Notes: a model not told the origin generated them from the sequence alone. DNA of 64,000 bases from CAVVUC01 sp963751395 (GCA_963751395.1 CAVVUC010000001.1:1885155-1949154); one strand, 5' to 3'; counted from the stretch's first letter, positions 25,788 to 35,934 are shown. Program-made: numbers and translations.

Positions 25788-26456
25788 TCACTTGCGATCC
25801 AGCCGGTACGTCACCGCGCCCTTGCCGTCGATGGCAAGGTGGCCGGCCTGGCGAAGCGCTTCGATGAGGCTCTCGACTTCAGCTTCCGTGACTTTATGAC
25901 CAAGGTGTGCCACCAGGTGAGTGACGAGTTTCTTTTTGGTCTTTGGACGATTTGCGGCAGCCTTGCGCAGATGCTCCCGAACTTCGCTTTTCCGATCGTC
26001 CAGGACAGTCACGGGCTTGGGCTTTGGTGCAGCTATCGGATTCGGGGGCGCCGTGGGCGGTGCCGACGGAGTCGCGGCCGGGAAGGTTAGCGTGGTGAAG
26101 TCTTCGTGGCGTCGGATGCGAATATGCCTGCTGCGAAGGTGTTCGATCATCGGGTCGTAATCCTTGTCCTTCGCGATGATATGGAAGAACCCGCATGGAT
26201 CTGCGGCGACGGCACGCCCGACGTAATAGGCCAGGGTAAAGTCGAGGGCGTTCCTGCCCGCCGAGGCGAGGCGGATCATTTCCACTGAGCCAGCGTGCTG
26301 GAGCAGCTTTTCAACAATGTCCAAGCCGAGCTTTGTCTGTTTTGGCCCCAGCAGCAAAGTGAAGCTGACTGCCTTCTGGCCGAGGACTGAAAGATCAATT
26401 TCCTGAACGTTCTCAAAGTCCACGAATATGTGGTTTACCGGAAGCGGAAGATTCAT
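25788..26456 (-). CDS. PIN-like (NYN/LabA-type) domain protein
   Basis: 222 residues. The N-terminal half fits a PIN-like nuclease fold: HIFVDFENVQEID with the first Asp, RLASAGRNALDFTLAYYVG with the central Asp, and FFHIIAKDKDYDPMIEHL with the last acidic pair. A Pro/Ala-rich linker (about 125-145) leads to a C-terminal helical domain (RKAAANRPKTKKKLVTHLVA) that may bind RNA or DNA. Probably a ribonuclease; no partner gene is evident. It ends 3 bp from the next oxidoreductase stop region on the same strand. Confidence 0.75.
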   Translation of the reverse strand: MNLPLPVNHIFVDFENVQEIDLSVLGQKAVSFTLLLGPKQTKLGLDIVEKLLQHAGSVEMIRLASAGRNALDFTLAYYVGRAVAADPCGFFHIIAKDKDYDPMIEHLRSRHIRIRRHEDFTTLTFPAATPSAPPTAPPNPIAAPKPKPVTVLDDRKSEVREHLRKAAANRPKTKKKLVTHLVAHLGHKVTEAEVESLIEALRQAGHLAIDGKGAVTYRLDRK

Positions 26457-26459
26457 GGC

Positions 26460-27629
26460 CTACTTTCCAAACGATTTCGTGAGATCGCTCACAGGCGCAG
26501 CTTTGACGGGTTTCTTTTTGAACTTCGATTTGGCGATGAGCTGTTTGAGTTTCTCTTCATAGGCTTTGGCGTTTAGCGGAAATTCGACAGTCTTGTCCTG
26601 GAACGCCGAGAACAAGATCGCGTTCGCCAGTTCGACAGAGTGAATGCCTTCAGCGGCAGGGGCGATGAGCGGTTTGCCGTCAAGAATCGCCTCCGTGAAA
26701 TTCGCGAGAATCTCGTTGTGCTGGCCGCCGTGCCCTTGTGCTGGAATTTTCACGTCCCACACCTCGGGAGCGGCAAAGGCCTGCGTTGTCGTGCGGCTGA
26801 ATTCCGACATCGGAATCGTGTTGCGGGTGAAACGAATCTCGTCGTTCTCATAGACGACCCGCCCTCGTTCGGCGGTGATTTCGAGGCGGTTGGTGCCCGG
26901 CGCCTCCCCGGTGGAGGTGATGAAAACGCCCGTCGCGCCATTCGCGTACTCGAACCAGGCGGTCACGTCGTCCTCGACTTCGATGTTGTGATATCGACCG
27001 AATCCGCAGAATCCGCGGACCCGTTTCGGCATGCCGAAGATCCATTGGAACAGGTCGAGGTTATGCGGGCATTGGTTCAGCAACACTCCGCCGCCTTCGC
27101 CACCCCAGGTCGCCCGCCAACCGCCGCTGGCGTAATAGGCTTCCGAGCGAAACCAGTTGGTGATGATCCAGTTGACGCGCCGGATCTGGCCCAGTTCCCC
27201 GCTTTTCACCAAGTCCCGAATCTTGATGTAGTACGGGTCCGTGCGCTGGTTGAACATTGCCGCGAAGACCTGCTTCTTGTTCGTGTGCGCGGTGATCAGG
27301 CGCTGGCAGTCGGCTTTGTGAACCGAGATCGGTTTTTCGAGAAGCACATGCAACCCGGCCTTCAGAGCCTCGATGCCAAGGGTGGTGTGGTCGTAATGCG
27401 GCGTGGCAATTAGTACCGCGTCGATTGCGCCTGAGCGTATCATGTCCGCGGGATTCGTAAACGTGGGGAGATGCGCGAATGGCTGGAGCCGCGTGGCCTG
27501 CACGTCGGACACGGCGGCGAGTTCGAGACGGGAGATTTTTCCGGCGACGATCTCCCGGGCGTGGTGGCTGCCCATACCACCGGTGCCTGCGATGCCGAGC
27601 CGGACTCTTGCGTTTGATTTGCTGTTCAT
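26460..27629 (-). CDS. Gfo/Idh/MocA-family oxidoreductase
   Basis: 389 residues. NAD(P)-binding Rossmann motif GIAGTGGMGSHHARE near residue 13 and the family signature LLEKPISVHKADCQ. The C-terminal substrate domain follows (GGEGGGVLLNQCPHNLDLFQ). Members oxidise or reduce sugars, inositols or related polyols; substrate here is unknown. It is divergent from ilvN and lies directly upstream of the PIN-like gene. Confidence 0.85.
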   Translation of the reverse strand: MNSKSNARVRLGIAGTGGMGSHHAREIVAGKISRLELAAVSDVQATRLQPFAHLPTFTNPADMIRSGAIDAVLIATPHYDHTTLGIEALKAGLHVLLEKPISVHKADCQRLITAHTNKKQVFAAMFNQRTDPYYIKIRDLVKSGELGQIRRVNWIITNWFRSEAYYASGGWRATWGGEGGGVLLNQCPHNLDLFQWIFGMPKRVRGFCGFGRYHNIEVEDDVTAWFEYANGATGVFITSTGEAPGTNRLEITAERGRVVYENDEIRFTRNTIPMSEFSRTTTQAFAAPEVWDVKIPAQGHGGQHNEILANFTEAILDGKPLIAPAAEGIHSVELANAILFSAFQDKTVEFPLNAKAYEEKLKQLIAKSKFKKKPVKAAPVSDLTKSFGK

Positions 27630-27714
27630 GGAAGCGTGAAAAGAACGCGAAGAGTATGAGGGATTTTTAGGTTTGACGAACGATTTAATTGTCCGGACTA
27701 TCCCGTTCCTTTTT

Positions 27715-28191
27715 ATGCGTCACACGTTATCGGTGCTTGTGGAAAATAAGTTCGGAGTGCTCACCCGCATTGCCGGCATGTTCAGCGGGCGCGGCTTCAA
27801 CATTGACTCGCTCAATGTCGGCCCGACGCTCAATCCCGCGATCTCGCGCATGACAATCGTCGTCCGGGGCGACGACGCGGTGCTCGAACAAGTGACCAAG
27901 CAACTCAACAAACTGATCGATGTCATCGACATCCAGGATTTCCGCGAGGGCGAATACGTCGATCGCGAACTGGTGCTGCTGCGGGTGAGTGTTGATTCGA
28001 AAACACGGGCCGAAGTCATGCAGCTCTGCGACATTTTCCGGGCGAAAATCATCGACGTGCAGCACAAGAATCTCTCGATTGAGATCACCGGCAACGAGAG
28101 TAAGATCGAGAAGTTCCTGTTCCTCATGGAGCCGTTCGGCACGAGTGATCTCACGCGGACTGGCAAAGTCGCCATGTCGCGCAAGCAGTAG
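27715..28191 (+). CDS. ilvN: Acetolactate synthase small (regulatory) subunit
   Basis: 158 residues from the ATG at 27715. An N-terminal ACT domain (HTLSVLVENKFGVLTRIAGM, FNIDSLNVGPT) binds valine for feedback inhibition, and the C-terminal domain (ELVLLRVSVDSKTRAEV, IEKFLFLMEPFG) matches the family. It activates and regulates the large subunit in branched-chain amino acid synthesis. The large subunit ilvB is not adjacent. A TTG 42 bp upstream would add a non-conserved hydrophobic leader and is less likely. Confidence 0.9.
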   Translation: MRHTLSVLVENKFGVLTRIAGMFSGRGFNIDSLNVGPTLNPAISRMTIVVRGDDAVLEQVTKQLNKLIDVIDIQDFREGEYVDRELVLLRVSVDSKTRAEVMQLCDIFRAKIIDVQHKNLSIEITGNESKIEKFLFLMEPFGTSDLTRTGKVAMSRKQ

Positions 28192-28198
28192 TTTCGGA

Positions 28199-29266
28199 AT
28201 GACAATGACGAAAGCGAACTCTCCGGACGTCGCGGAAAATCAAACCCATGTCCGCATCGGATTGGTCGGTGTCAACTTCGGAGCTTATCTCGCGCGAAAC
28301 CTGACACTCGGAAATCCCTACGTGAAAATCGCGGCCATCTGCGATGCGAATGAGGCTCGAGCGCAAGCGCTCGCCGAGGAGCTGAATGTCCCGTTCTTCA
28401 CGAGCATCGATCAGATGTTGACTGATCCCTCCGTGGAGGCTGTCGGCCTTTTCACGCCGCCGATTGGCAGGGCGAAATTGATCCGGCAAATCCTTGAAGC
28501 AGGGCGGCACGTCATGACCACGAAGCCGTTCGAGGTGAATGTGTCCGACGCTGAATCTGTGTTGAGGGAAGCAGCGGATCGAAAGCTGGCAGTGCATCTG
28601 AATTCGCCGACTCCCGTTCCGCAGGAGGACATGGTTCAGATCAAGACGTGGGTGCGTGAGCATGAACTTGGACGAGTGATCGGAATGCGGGCCGCCACCT
28701 GGGCGAGCTATCGTGAAAAAGCCAACGGAAGCTGGTACGACGATCCGGCGCGTTGCCCGGCAGCACCGATCCTTCGACTCGGGATTTACTTCCTGAACGA
28801 TTTTGCCGCGCTGCTCGGAACGCCGTCCAGAGTTCACGTGATGCAATCCCGCATTTTTACGGAACGTTCCACCTCCGACAACGCGCAGCTCTCGATCGAG
28901 TTTGAAACCGGCGCGCTGGCGAACATCTACGCCTCCTTCTGCGTGGACGACGGAGAACCATGGCGCGACGAGGTCACGCTGAACTTCGAACGCGGAACGA
29001 TCCGGCGGTGGATCGAACGCACGACAGGTGACCACATGGCCAAAGATTATGCGGTCACTGAGCTCCGCCGAAAGGGGGCGGCTTCAGTCCGCGCAACCAC
29101 GCAACCCGGAGCTTACGCGGGCTGGTACGACTGGAAGACGTTCCACGCTTGCGTCCGTGGGAAAATGCCGCTGCAGCCAGCGGAAGAAATCCTGTGCGGC
29201 GTGCGCCTGCTCGATGCGATGCGGCGTTCATCGGTCAGCGGACAGCCGGAATCGGTCAATCTCTAA
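28199..29266 (+). CDS. Gfo/Idh/MocA-family oxidoreductase
   Basis: 355 residues from the ATG at 28199 (another Met two codons later). Rossmann motif GLVGVNFGAYLARNL and the signature VMTTKPFEVNVSDAE. It starts 7 bp after the ilvN stop, so it is probably co-transcribed with it although no metabolic link is obvious. The C-terminal sheet domain is complete. Substrate unknown. Confidence 0.82.
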   Translation: MTMTKANSPDVAENQTHVRIGLVGVNFGAYLARNLTLGNPYVKIAAICDANEARAQALAEELNVPFFTSIDQMLTDPSVEAVGLFTPPIGRAKLIRQILEAGRHVMTTKPFEVNVSDAESVLREAADRKLAVHLNSPTPVPQEDMVQIKTWVREHELGRVIGMRAATWASYREKANGSWYDDPARCPAAPILRLGIYFLNDFAALLGTPSRVHVMQSRIFTERSTSDNAQLSIEFETGALANIYASFCVDDGEPWRDEVTLNFERGTIRRWIERTTGDHMAKDYAVTELRRKGAASVRATTQPGAYAGWYDWKTFHACVRGKMPLQPAEEILCGVRLLDAMRRSSVSGQPESVNL

Positions 29267-29353
29267 AAGCGCAGAGGCAGCGGGTCATCGCCGTTGCTTT
29301 CCAGCCATGAAAATGAGTGGACGCCACGCGTCCGCAGTCGTTTACTGTCGCGC

Positions 29354-31993
29354 ATGAGCCGTTTCCTCATCCCCTTCCTCACATTGACCGTGATCACATC
29401 CTCTGCAACGATTGGAGCCGGGACGAGTCCGCGCGAGCGCCTCTCGATCAACGCTGACTGGCGTTTTCAAAAAGGCGATCCGGCGGACGCAGGCGACTCG
29501 CTGGCGTACGACAAAATCAAAGACTGGGTGCTCCCAACTGGCAACGCCTTTACCAAAGACCCCTCCGCGCAACGCAAGCGCCCGGAAGGTAATCCCGGTG
29601 GTGACATTTCCTTCTTGAAAAGCGATTTCGATGACAGCAAGTGGCGGCAATTAAACCTGCCGCACGACTGGGCCATCGAAGGCCCGTTTGTGCAGGAGTA
29701 TCCGGGCGAAACCGGCAAGCTCGCCTACTGGGGACCGGTCTGGTATCGCAAACATCTGAGCATCCCCGCGTCCGATCAGGGGCGGCGCATCGCTTTGCAG
29801 ATCGACGGCGCGATGTCGTATGCCTCGGTGTGGCTCAACGGTCAATTCGTCGGCGGATGGCCTTACGGCTACAGTTCCTTCCAACTCGACCTTACGCCCT
29901 ACATCAAACCGGGAGGCGACAACGTCCTCGCGATTCGTCTCGATTCGCCAAAGAACTCCTCGCGATGGTACCCCGGCGCTGGAATCTACAGGAACGTCTG
30001 GCTGCTCAAGACCGCGCCCGTTCACGTTGCCCAGTGGGGCACGTACATCACCACGCCGGAGGTGAAAAACGACTCCGCCACGGTCTCGATCAGGGTCACA
30101 CTGGAAAACAACTCCACCGCTCCAGCCAAGGTCTCTGTGAAAACCGATGCTTACCTCTGCGACGCCTCCGGCAAGAAAACCGGCACGCCCGTTTTCTCAA
30201 TCGACATGTCCGATGTCAGCCTCGCCGCTGGCGAACAGGGAACCCTGGAACCGAAGGTCAAGATCGCGCGACCGCGACTCTGGACCCTCGAAAAACCGGT
30301 GCTCTACTGCGCCGTCACGGCCGTCTCCCAAAACGGCCGCATCATCGACACTTACGAGACGAACTTCGGAATCCGCACGATCCAGTTCACCGCCGACAAC
30401 GGCTTTCTGCTCAACGGCAAGCGTGTGCAGCTTCAGGGCGTGTGCAATCACCACGACCTCGGCGCGCTCGGGTCGGCGTTCAACGTGCGCGCTGCCGAGC
30501 GGCAGTTGGAAATCATGAAAGAGATGGGCGTGAACGCGCTGCGCACGTCGCACAACATGCCCGCGCCGGAGCTGCTCGATCTCTGCGACCGCATGGGCAT
30601 TCTCGTGATGGACGAATCGTTCGACTGCTGGAAGAGCGGCAAGAAAGCCGGAGATTACCACCTTCTGTGGGACGACTGGCATGAGAAAGATCTGCGCGCC
30701 GAGGTCCGGCGCGACCGCAACCATCCTTCCATCATTTTCTGGAGCATCGGCAACGAAGTGCGCGAACTCGGCAACGCCGTGGACGGCCCGCGCATCGCAT
30801 CGGAACTCACCGCCATCGTGGCCGAAGAAGACCCCACCCGCCCCTCGGTGCTCGGTTCGAACAACGGCAACGCCAGCTACAACGGCGTGCAAAAATCCGT
30901 CGGAGTGATGGGCCAGAATTATGAAATTGGCGGCTACGCCAAATTCCGCAAAGAGAACCCGACAATTCCCCTCGTGGGCAGCGAAACCGCTTCCACGGTG
31001 AGTTCGCGCGGCGAGTACTTCTTTCCCGTGAGCGGCAAAAAGGCGGAGGGAAGGAGCGATTTCCAGGTCAGCTCCTACGATCTTTACGGCCCCGGCTGGT
31101 CGTGGATTCCGGACAACGAATTCAAGTCGCTCGCGCAAAATCCGCACGTCGCGGGCGAGTTCGTGTGGACCGGTTTCGATTATCTCGGCGAACCGACGCC
31201 GTACAACGGCGACTCCACCAACCTGCTGAATTTTTCCGATCCCGCGGAGAAGGCGAAGATGGAGGAGGAACTGAAAGCTTTGGGGAAAATCAAAGTCCCC
31301 TCGCGCAGTTCCTACTTCGGCATCGTCGATCTCGCCGGATTCAAAAAAGACCGCTTCTACCTTTATCAAGCGCACTGGCGGCCCGACCACCCGATGGCGC
31401 ACCTTCTGCCGCATTGGAACTGGGCCGGACGCGAAGGCGAGGTGACGCCAGTGTTTGTTTATACTTCGGGCGACGAGGCCGAACTTTTCCTCAACGGGCA
31501 GTCGCTCGGTCGAAAACAGAAGGCCGAACTCGAATACCGCCTGCGCTGGGACGATGTAAAATACGCGCCGGGCGAATTGAAAGTCGTCGCTTACAAGAAT
31601 GGCAAGAAGTGGGCCGAAGACGTGGTGAAGACAACCGGGCCGGTCGCGAAGCTCAAGGCACAAGCCGACCGCGCGACGCTCCACGCCGACGGCTCCGACC
31701 TCTCCTTCATCACGGTGGCGCTGGCTGACAAAAATGGCCTCGTCGTGCCGCGCTCGTCGAATCTCGTGCAGTTCGAGATCGCCGGACCGGCGGAGATCGT
31801 TGCCGTGGACAACGGCGATGCCACGAGCTTCGCTTCGTTCCAGGGAAAAGAAATCAAGGCATTCAACGGCCTCGCGCTGGTCATCGTTCGCACACAATCC
31901 GGGAAGGCGGGAGCCATCACGCTCAAGGCGAAGTCTGAAGGTCTGCGATCCGCCGAAGTTTCGCTGACGAGCGCCGTGCCCGACAAACTTTGA
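29354..31993 (+). CDS. Secreted GH2-family beta-galactosidase-like enzyme
   Basis: 879 residues from the ATG at 29354, with a signal peptide. Domain order: jelly-roll sugar-binding domain (about 30-220, WYPGAGIYRNVWL), Ig-like domain, TIM barrel (about 340-640) with the acid/base in FWSIGNEVRELGN and the probable nucleophile in PLVGSETAST, then two C-terminal Ig/invasin-like domains. Family members cleave beta-galactosides or other beta-glycosides outside the cytoplasm. The frame is intact, unlike the GH2 at 9.9-13.3 kb. Confidence 0.88.
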   Translation: MSRFLIPFLTLTVITSSATIGAGTSPRERLSINADWRFQKGDPADAGDSLAYDKIKDWVLPTGNAFTKDPSAQRKRPEGNPGGDISFLKSDFDDSKWRQLNLPHDWAIEGPFVQEYPGETGKLAYWGPVWYRKHLSIPASDQGRRIALQIDGAMSYASVWLNGQFVGGWPYGYSSFQLDLTPYIKPGGDNVLAIRLDSPKNSSRWYPGAGIYRNVWLLKTAPVHVAQWGTYITTPEVKNDSATVSIRVTLENNSTAPAKVSVKTDAYLCDASGKKTGTPVFSIDMSDVSLAAGEQGTLEPKVKIARPRLWTLEKPVLYCAVTAVSQNGRIIDTYETNFGIRTIQFTADNGFLLNGKRVQLQGVCNHHDLGALGSAFNVRAAERQLEIMKEMGVNALRTSHNMPAPELLDLCDRMGILVMDESFDCWKSGKKAGDYHLLWDDWHEKDLRAEVRRDRNHPSIIFWSIGNEVRELGNAVDGPRIASELTAIVAEEDPTRPSVLGSNNGNASYNGVQKSVGVMGQNYEIGGYAKFRKENPTIPLVGSETASTVSSRGEYFFPVSGKKAEGRSDFQVSSYDLYGPGWSWIPDNEFKSLAQNPHVAGEFVWTGFDYLGEPTPYNGDSTNLLNFSDPAEKAKMEEELKALGKIKVPSRSSYFGIVDLAGFKKDRFYLYQAHWRPDHPMAHLLPHWNWAGREGEVTPVFVYTSGDEAELFLNGQSLGRKQKAELEYRLRWDDVKYAPGELKVVAYKNGKKWAEDVVKTTGPVAKLKAQADRATLHADGSDLSFITVALADKNGLVVPRSSNLVQFEIAGPAEIVAVDNGDATSFASFQGKEIKAFNGLALVIVRTQSGKAGAITLKAKSEGLRSAEVSLTSAVPDKL

Positions 31994-32004
31994 TCGCGGC
32001 GACG

Positions 32005-32571
32005 CTACTTGCTTCCGGGCTTGATTGCCGGCGTCGAAGCGAGATCGGGCGGCAGTTTGTCTGCATCGAAGGTTTCCACGTCGAGCTTCACCAGGCTCAC
32101 GAACGGACAGCCGAAGTCCGGTGCGTGTCCGCCGCTGCGATCAATCACCACGCCCACCGCGGCGACCACGCCTCCGCGCTCCTTCACGATGCCGATCGTT
32201 TCCTGCACCCGACCGCCGCGCGTCACCACGTCTTCGGCCACGATGAACCGTTCGCCATTTGCGATCTCGAATCCGCGCCGCAGCACAAGCCTGCCGTCCT
32301 CCTTTTCGGCAAAAATGTGACGCCGGTCCAGATGCCGCGCGACTTCGTGGCCGACGATGATTCCGCCGAGCGCCGGAGAGATCACGCTGTCGCAATCGAA
32401 CTCACGCAGTTTCTCCGCGAGCAGGCCGCACACACGCCCGGCGATTTTCGTGTGCGGCAAGAGCATCGCGCATTGGAAAAACTGACGGCTGTGCAAACCC
32501 GAACGCAGCACGAAATGCCCGTCGAGGAGCGCATGCGTGTGGCGAAAAAGAGAGAGGACTTCGTCGGTCAT
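32005..32571 (-). CDS. pyrE: Orotate phosphoribosyltransferase
   Basis: 188 residues. The PRPP-binding loop is FIVAEDVVTRGG near residue 109, and an upstream ISPALGGIIVGHEVAR segment binds pyrophosphate. The enzyme converts orotate and PRPP to OMP in pyrimidine synthesis. Length fits the short bacterial family. It is convergent with the GH2 gene and downstream of ridA on the same strand. Confidence 0.88.
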   Translation of the reverse strand: MTDEVLSLFRHTHALLDGHFVLRSGLHSRQFFQCAMLLPHTKIAGRVCGLLAEKLREFDCDSVISPALGGIIVGHEVARHLDRRHIFAEKEDGRLVLRRGFEIANGERFIVAEDVVTRGGRVQETIGIVKERGGVVAAVGVVIDRSGGHAPDFGCPFVSLVKLDVETFDADKLPPDLASTPAIKPGSK

Positions 32572-32634
32572 GGCAGGAGTGTGAAACCGGCTTTGTCAGG
32601 AATCGAGATTTCTTTTCCTCGTTTCGCGCAGGCG

Positions 32635-33021
32635 TCACGCCGCATCGGAAGCCGCAATCGCTTCGATCTCCACGCGGGCCCCTTTGGGCAGCGCCGATAC
32701 CTGCACGGTCGATCGCGCCGGATGCTGGTCGGAAAAGTAAAGCGCATAGACCTCGTTCATCGCAGTGAAGTCGCCGAGATCGACGAGAAACACCGTCGTC
32801 TTCACCACATTTGAATAAGTCATCCCGTTGGCGCGCAGAACCGCTCCGAGGTTTTCGAGGACGCGTTCGGTCTGCGCGACGACATCGTCGTGAATCAACT
32901 CGCCTGTCTCGGGCAGGAGCGGAATCTGACCCGCGCAAAATAGAAGATTCCCCACGGCGATGGCTTGCGAATAGGGCCCGACAGCTTGCGGAGCTTCTGT
33001 GGTTGCGATCACTTTTTTCAT
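32635..33021 (-). CDS. ridA: RidA family reactive-intermediate deaminase
   Basis: 128 residues. All family blocks are present: APQAVGPYSQAIAVGNLLFC, the LENLGAVLRANG helix, VVKTTVFLVDLGDF, and the C-terminal PKGARVEIEAIA with the conserved Arg. RidA hydrolyses 2-aminoacrylate and other enamine/imine intermediates, protecting PLP enzymes. Upstream of pyrE with a 63-bp gap. Confidence 0.9.
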   Translation of the reverse strand: MKKVIATTEAPQAVGPYSQAIAVGNLLFCAGQIPLLPETGELIHDDVVAQTERVLENLGAVLRANGMTYSNVVKTTVFLVDLGDFTAMNEVYALYFSDQHPARSTVQVSALPKGARVEIEAIAASDAA

Positions 33022-33369
33022 GGCAGCGGCGAGGCTAACATTTGGAATAGGCGTGTCAATTGGCGGCTCCCGCGCTGTTTAACCTGAACGCCGCGATTTA
33101 CGATAACAGCGGGTGTTTTGTCCCGGAGGGACTTGGAGGAACACGCCGTTTGTTCGTAAACATGCGTATTCATAGAACTTTATACATAATGGATTTTTAC
33201 GCGCAATGCAAGATTTCGCGGAGATGCATAAGCAATTGCATGAAATCTGCATGATTGGAATGCAGGGTTTCGCAGGGCTCACAGGCTCTGGGCAATGGCG
33301 TTGCAGTCTCGCCAACAAAAAATCTTCATAGGACAGCGAATGTCCCACCTTCGCGGTTACAGTGTTGGC
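33022..33369. other. 348-bp intergenic region upstream of the DUF6569 gene
   Basis: No gene is visible. A locally AT-richer section (about 33150-33260) has repeated TGCAT/ATGCA words and may hold the divergent promoters of ridA and the DUF6569 gene. No specific box could be assigned. Confidence 0.4.
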
Positions 33370-34317
33370 ATGAAATTGAACAACCTTGCCGTCGATGGCC
33401 CTTACACCCACGAGAACCTCAGCATTTTCATTTTGCGCGGAAGCGATTCATTTGATGGCAGCCGCTTCATTCCGCTCGATGAAGCGATGGAGCAGAGGTG
33501 CGTGATCGTTCATGAAACCGGGAACGTCGGTCAACTCGAAGTCGAAAACCTGTCCGATTTGCTCGACCTCTACATTCAGGCCGGGGACGTCGTGAAAGGC
33601 GGACGGCAGGACCGCACGCTCGGCGTGGATTTCGTCCTTCCGGCGAAATCGGGTCGGGTTCCCGTTCCTTCATTCTGCGTTGAATGCGGGCGCTGGCACC
33701 GGCGGGCTACAGAGGATGCCGGCTCGTTCTCCAGTTCAAAATCGTATCTTGCAAGCAAGAATCTCCGCATGGCTGCGAAACTCAGCAAAAGCCAGGGCGA
33801 GGTGTGGGCGAAAGTTGCCGAGACGCAGAAGGATTTGAGCGCCAGCCTCGACAAGGCGGTTCACGCGCAGGAATCACCCACGAGTTACCAGCTGGCGGTC
33901 GAGGATGCCGACCTGCAAAAGCGAAAGGAAACCTATCGCACGGCGCTGGCGAAGATTCTCGAAGGTGCGCCCGATGCAGTCGGCTACGCATTCGTGATCA
34001 ACGGGGAGATCAACACGGCCGACGTTTATGGCTCCGGCACGCTCTTCCGCAAACTCTGGAACAAGCTGCTTGACGCAGCGATTCTCGAAGCCATCGCTGA
34101 GTTGCGCCGGAAGCCCGAGAAGGAAACGGAGCCTGTGACTACGGAGTCGATTCGCGGCTGGTTTACGGAAGCAGCCGGAGCGCAAATTTCCGACCGCCAG
34201 GAAGTGCCGCCGCGTGTGTGCGTTGAAACGCGACGCTCGAAGAAGAGTGTCCTGTTCGATACATGCGACCACGGGCTCGATGACGCATTGCTACATCGAA
34301 ATTTAGCGGCAACTTGA
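33370..34317 (+). CDS. DUF6569 (ARPP-1) domain protein
   Basis: 315 residues from the ATG at 33370. The pattern LSIFILRG, FIPLDEAMEQ, VHETGNVGQLEVEN, GDVVKGGRQDRTL and PSFCVECGRW is that of the ARPP-1 domain (DUF6569), found beside ADP-ribosylglycohydrolases and phosphatases. Biochemical role unknown; an association with ADP-ribose or phosphate signalling has been proposed from gene context only. No such partner is next to it here. The first 25 codons of a longer open frame are not conserved. Confidence 0.78.
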   Translation: MKLNNLAVDGPYTHENLSIFILRGSDSFDGSRFIPLDEAMEQRCVIVHETGNVGQLEVENLSDLLDLYIQAGDVVKGGRQDRTLGVDFVLPAKSGRVPVPSFCVECGRWHRRATEDAGSFSSSKSYLASKNLRMAAKLSKSQGEVWAKVAETQKDLSASLDKAVHAQESPTSYQLAVEDADLQKRKETYRTALAKILEGAPDAVGYAFVINGEINTADVYGSGTLFRKLWNKLLDAAILEAIAELRRKPEKETEPVTTESIRGWFTEAAGAQISDRQEVPPRVCVETRRSKKSVLFDTCDHGLDDALLHRNLAAT

Positions 34318-34408
34318 CTGTCAACTTGCAATCGAAATTTCAGAAAACCGGCTGTGTTAGATGGCCCGAAACACCAAGAGTTTGCATGGAACAGGAACGT
34401 GAATTTGA

Positions 34409-34870
34409 TCAACCCTCACGCAACATCACGAGTTCCTCCGTGTGTCCGTGTCGCATGGTTTGAAGACGTGGATTCGATTTGGAGATGGCGAGGCCGCTGG
34501 CCACGCCTTCCAGTACAAACGGGAACAGCAATGGATGCTGGCGGACTTGTGAGAGCGAAAGTCCGCCTTCGCTCCGGGTGTGCAGCAGCGCCTCGATCAG
34601 CCAGGCCGCGTGATCAGCGTCAGGCACGAGTATCGGCTTCACAGCGATATAGTCCCCTTTCTGCTTGGTTGCGGCCACCACGCCCCAATCCAGAAAACTG
34701 CTCATGTCGAAGCGAACAATGCGCTCGACGAATTCACGCTCGCCGAACTTCTCGCCCACGCGCCGCTTTACGTCGCGGATCGACGCGGTGCCTTGGAGCC
34801 GCAGAAGCCGGCCGACGGCCTCAGCAACCGCACCAATGAAAGGATACGCAGCGAAGAGCCGGGCGGTAAA
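34409..34870 (-). pseudogene. C-terminal fragment of an unidentified protein
   Basis: About 150 residues with natural composition (AYPFIGAVAEAVGRLLRLQG, FVERIVRFDMSSFLDWGVV, SLSQVRQHPLLFPFVLEGV) end at 34409. The frame continues rightward without an ATG into the start of the DUF6807 gene; only a GTG at 34759 could start it. It looks like the tail of a larger regulator-like protein cut off by an old rearrangement. Family not recognised. Confidence 0.5.
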
Positions 34871-34918
34871 CCGGATGACCCAGCAAGACAGTGGACGATG
34901 ATGCCGTATGGTCAGGTT

Positions 34919-35899
34919 ATGAAACTCGGCTATTACAAAGCGATCGGAGCCGCAGCATTGGCTTCATGGATGATCGGAACCGGAGCGATGGCGGCGGAGC
35001 AGGCGGGAAAATGGACGACTGCGGAGAAGGACGGCCGTTTCGAGGCGTATTACGGCGAAGCCCTGATGCTCGGATGGCAGGCCGCGCCGCTGGCGAAACC
35101 GGTGGGCGGGGAGAAATTCGCGGGCAGCGCGTTTCTGCATCCCTTGCGCACGCCGGCCGGTTTCGAGTGGACGACCATCCAACCGGACGATCACAAGCAC
35201 CACTTCGGCCTCTGGTGGCCGTGGAAATACATCGAGGTGGACGGTGCGAAATACAATTGCTGGGAAATCCAGGAAGGCCAGGGCGCGCACATGGCGGGAA
35301 GGATCGGACCTCTGATGATGCTGCCCGGCAACAGCGTCCAATGGGACTTCCTAAACGAGACGGTAATCAAGAAACCCGGTGCCGCTCCCCAAACCGTAAC
35401 TCACGAGACGGCGCAGGTGGCCGTGTCAGTGGAAGGCGACGCGCAGGTGCTGGACATTTCCATCCGCCAAAAAGCGGCGGGATCTCCGGTGAAGATCCTG
35501 GAATACCGCTACAGCGGGTTCTCATGGCGCGGCCCGCTCTCATGGAACAAGGACAACAGCACCATGACGACCAGCGAGGGCAAGGACCGTGAAAACGCCA
35601 ATGGCACTCCCGCCCGCTGGGTGGTGGTCAGCGGACCGACTCCCCACGGATCGGCATCGGTGCTCATGATGAGCGCGGCGGCGAACATGGCGGGCACGCC
35701 GGAACTGCTGCGCGTGTGGGATTCCAAGAACCAGAACGGAATGCCCTTCGTGAATTTCAATCCGGTGACCGAAAACCCCCTGCCCCTCGACGACGCGCAT
35801 CCGGCCGTCTCAAACCGCAAATACCGCGTCATCGCCGCAGACCGGCTGATCGATGCCGCCGCAGCGGAAGCCGAGTGGCGCAAGTGGCTGGGAAAATGA
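34919..35899 (+). CDS. DUF6807 (PmoA-family) secreted protein
   Basis: 326 residues from the ATG at 34919, with a signal peptide (about 1-25). The conserved block HPLRTPAGFEWTTIQPDDHK, HHFGLWWPWKYI and the later SWNKDN and GTPARWVVVSGP are typical of DUF6807, called PmoA-family in annotations although unrelated to methane monooxygenase chemistry. These are common in Verrucomicrobia and Planctomycetes near sugar-degradation genes. Function unknown. An ATG 21 bp upstream is possible. Confidence 0.8.
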   Translation: MKLGYYKAIGAAALASWMIGTGAMAAEQAGKWTTAEKDGRFEAYYGEALMLGWQAAPLAKPVGGEKFAGSAFLHPLRTPAGFEWTTIQPDDHKHHFGLWWPWKYIEVDGAKYNCWEIQEGQGAHMAGRIGPLMMLPGNSVQWDFLNETVIKKPGAAPQTVTHETAQVAVSVEGDAQVLDISIRQKAAGSPVKILEYRYSGFSWRGPLSWNKDNSTMTTSEGKDRENANGTPARWVVVSGPTPHGSASVLMMSAAANMAGTPELLRVWDSKNQNGMPFVNFNPVTENPLPLDDAHPAVSNRKYRVIAADRLIDAAAAEAEWRKWLGK

Positions 35900-35934
35900 T
35901 CCCTCGGACCAGTAGCCCATATTCAGCTCAGGCC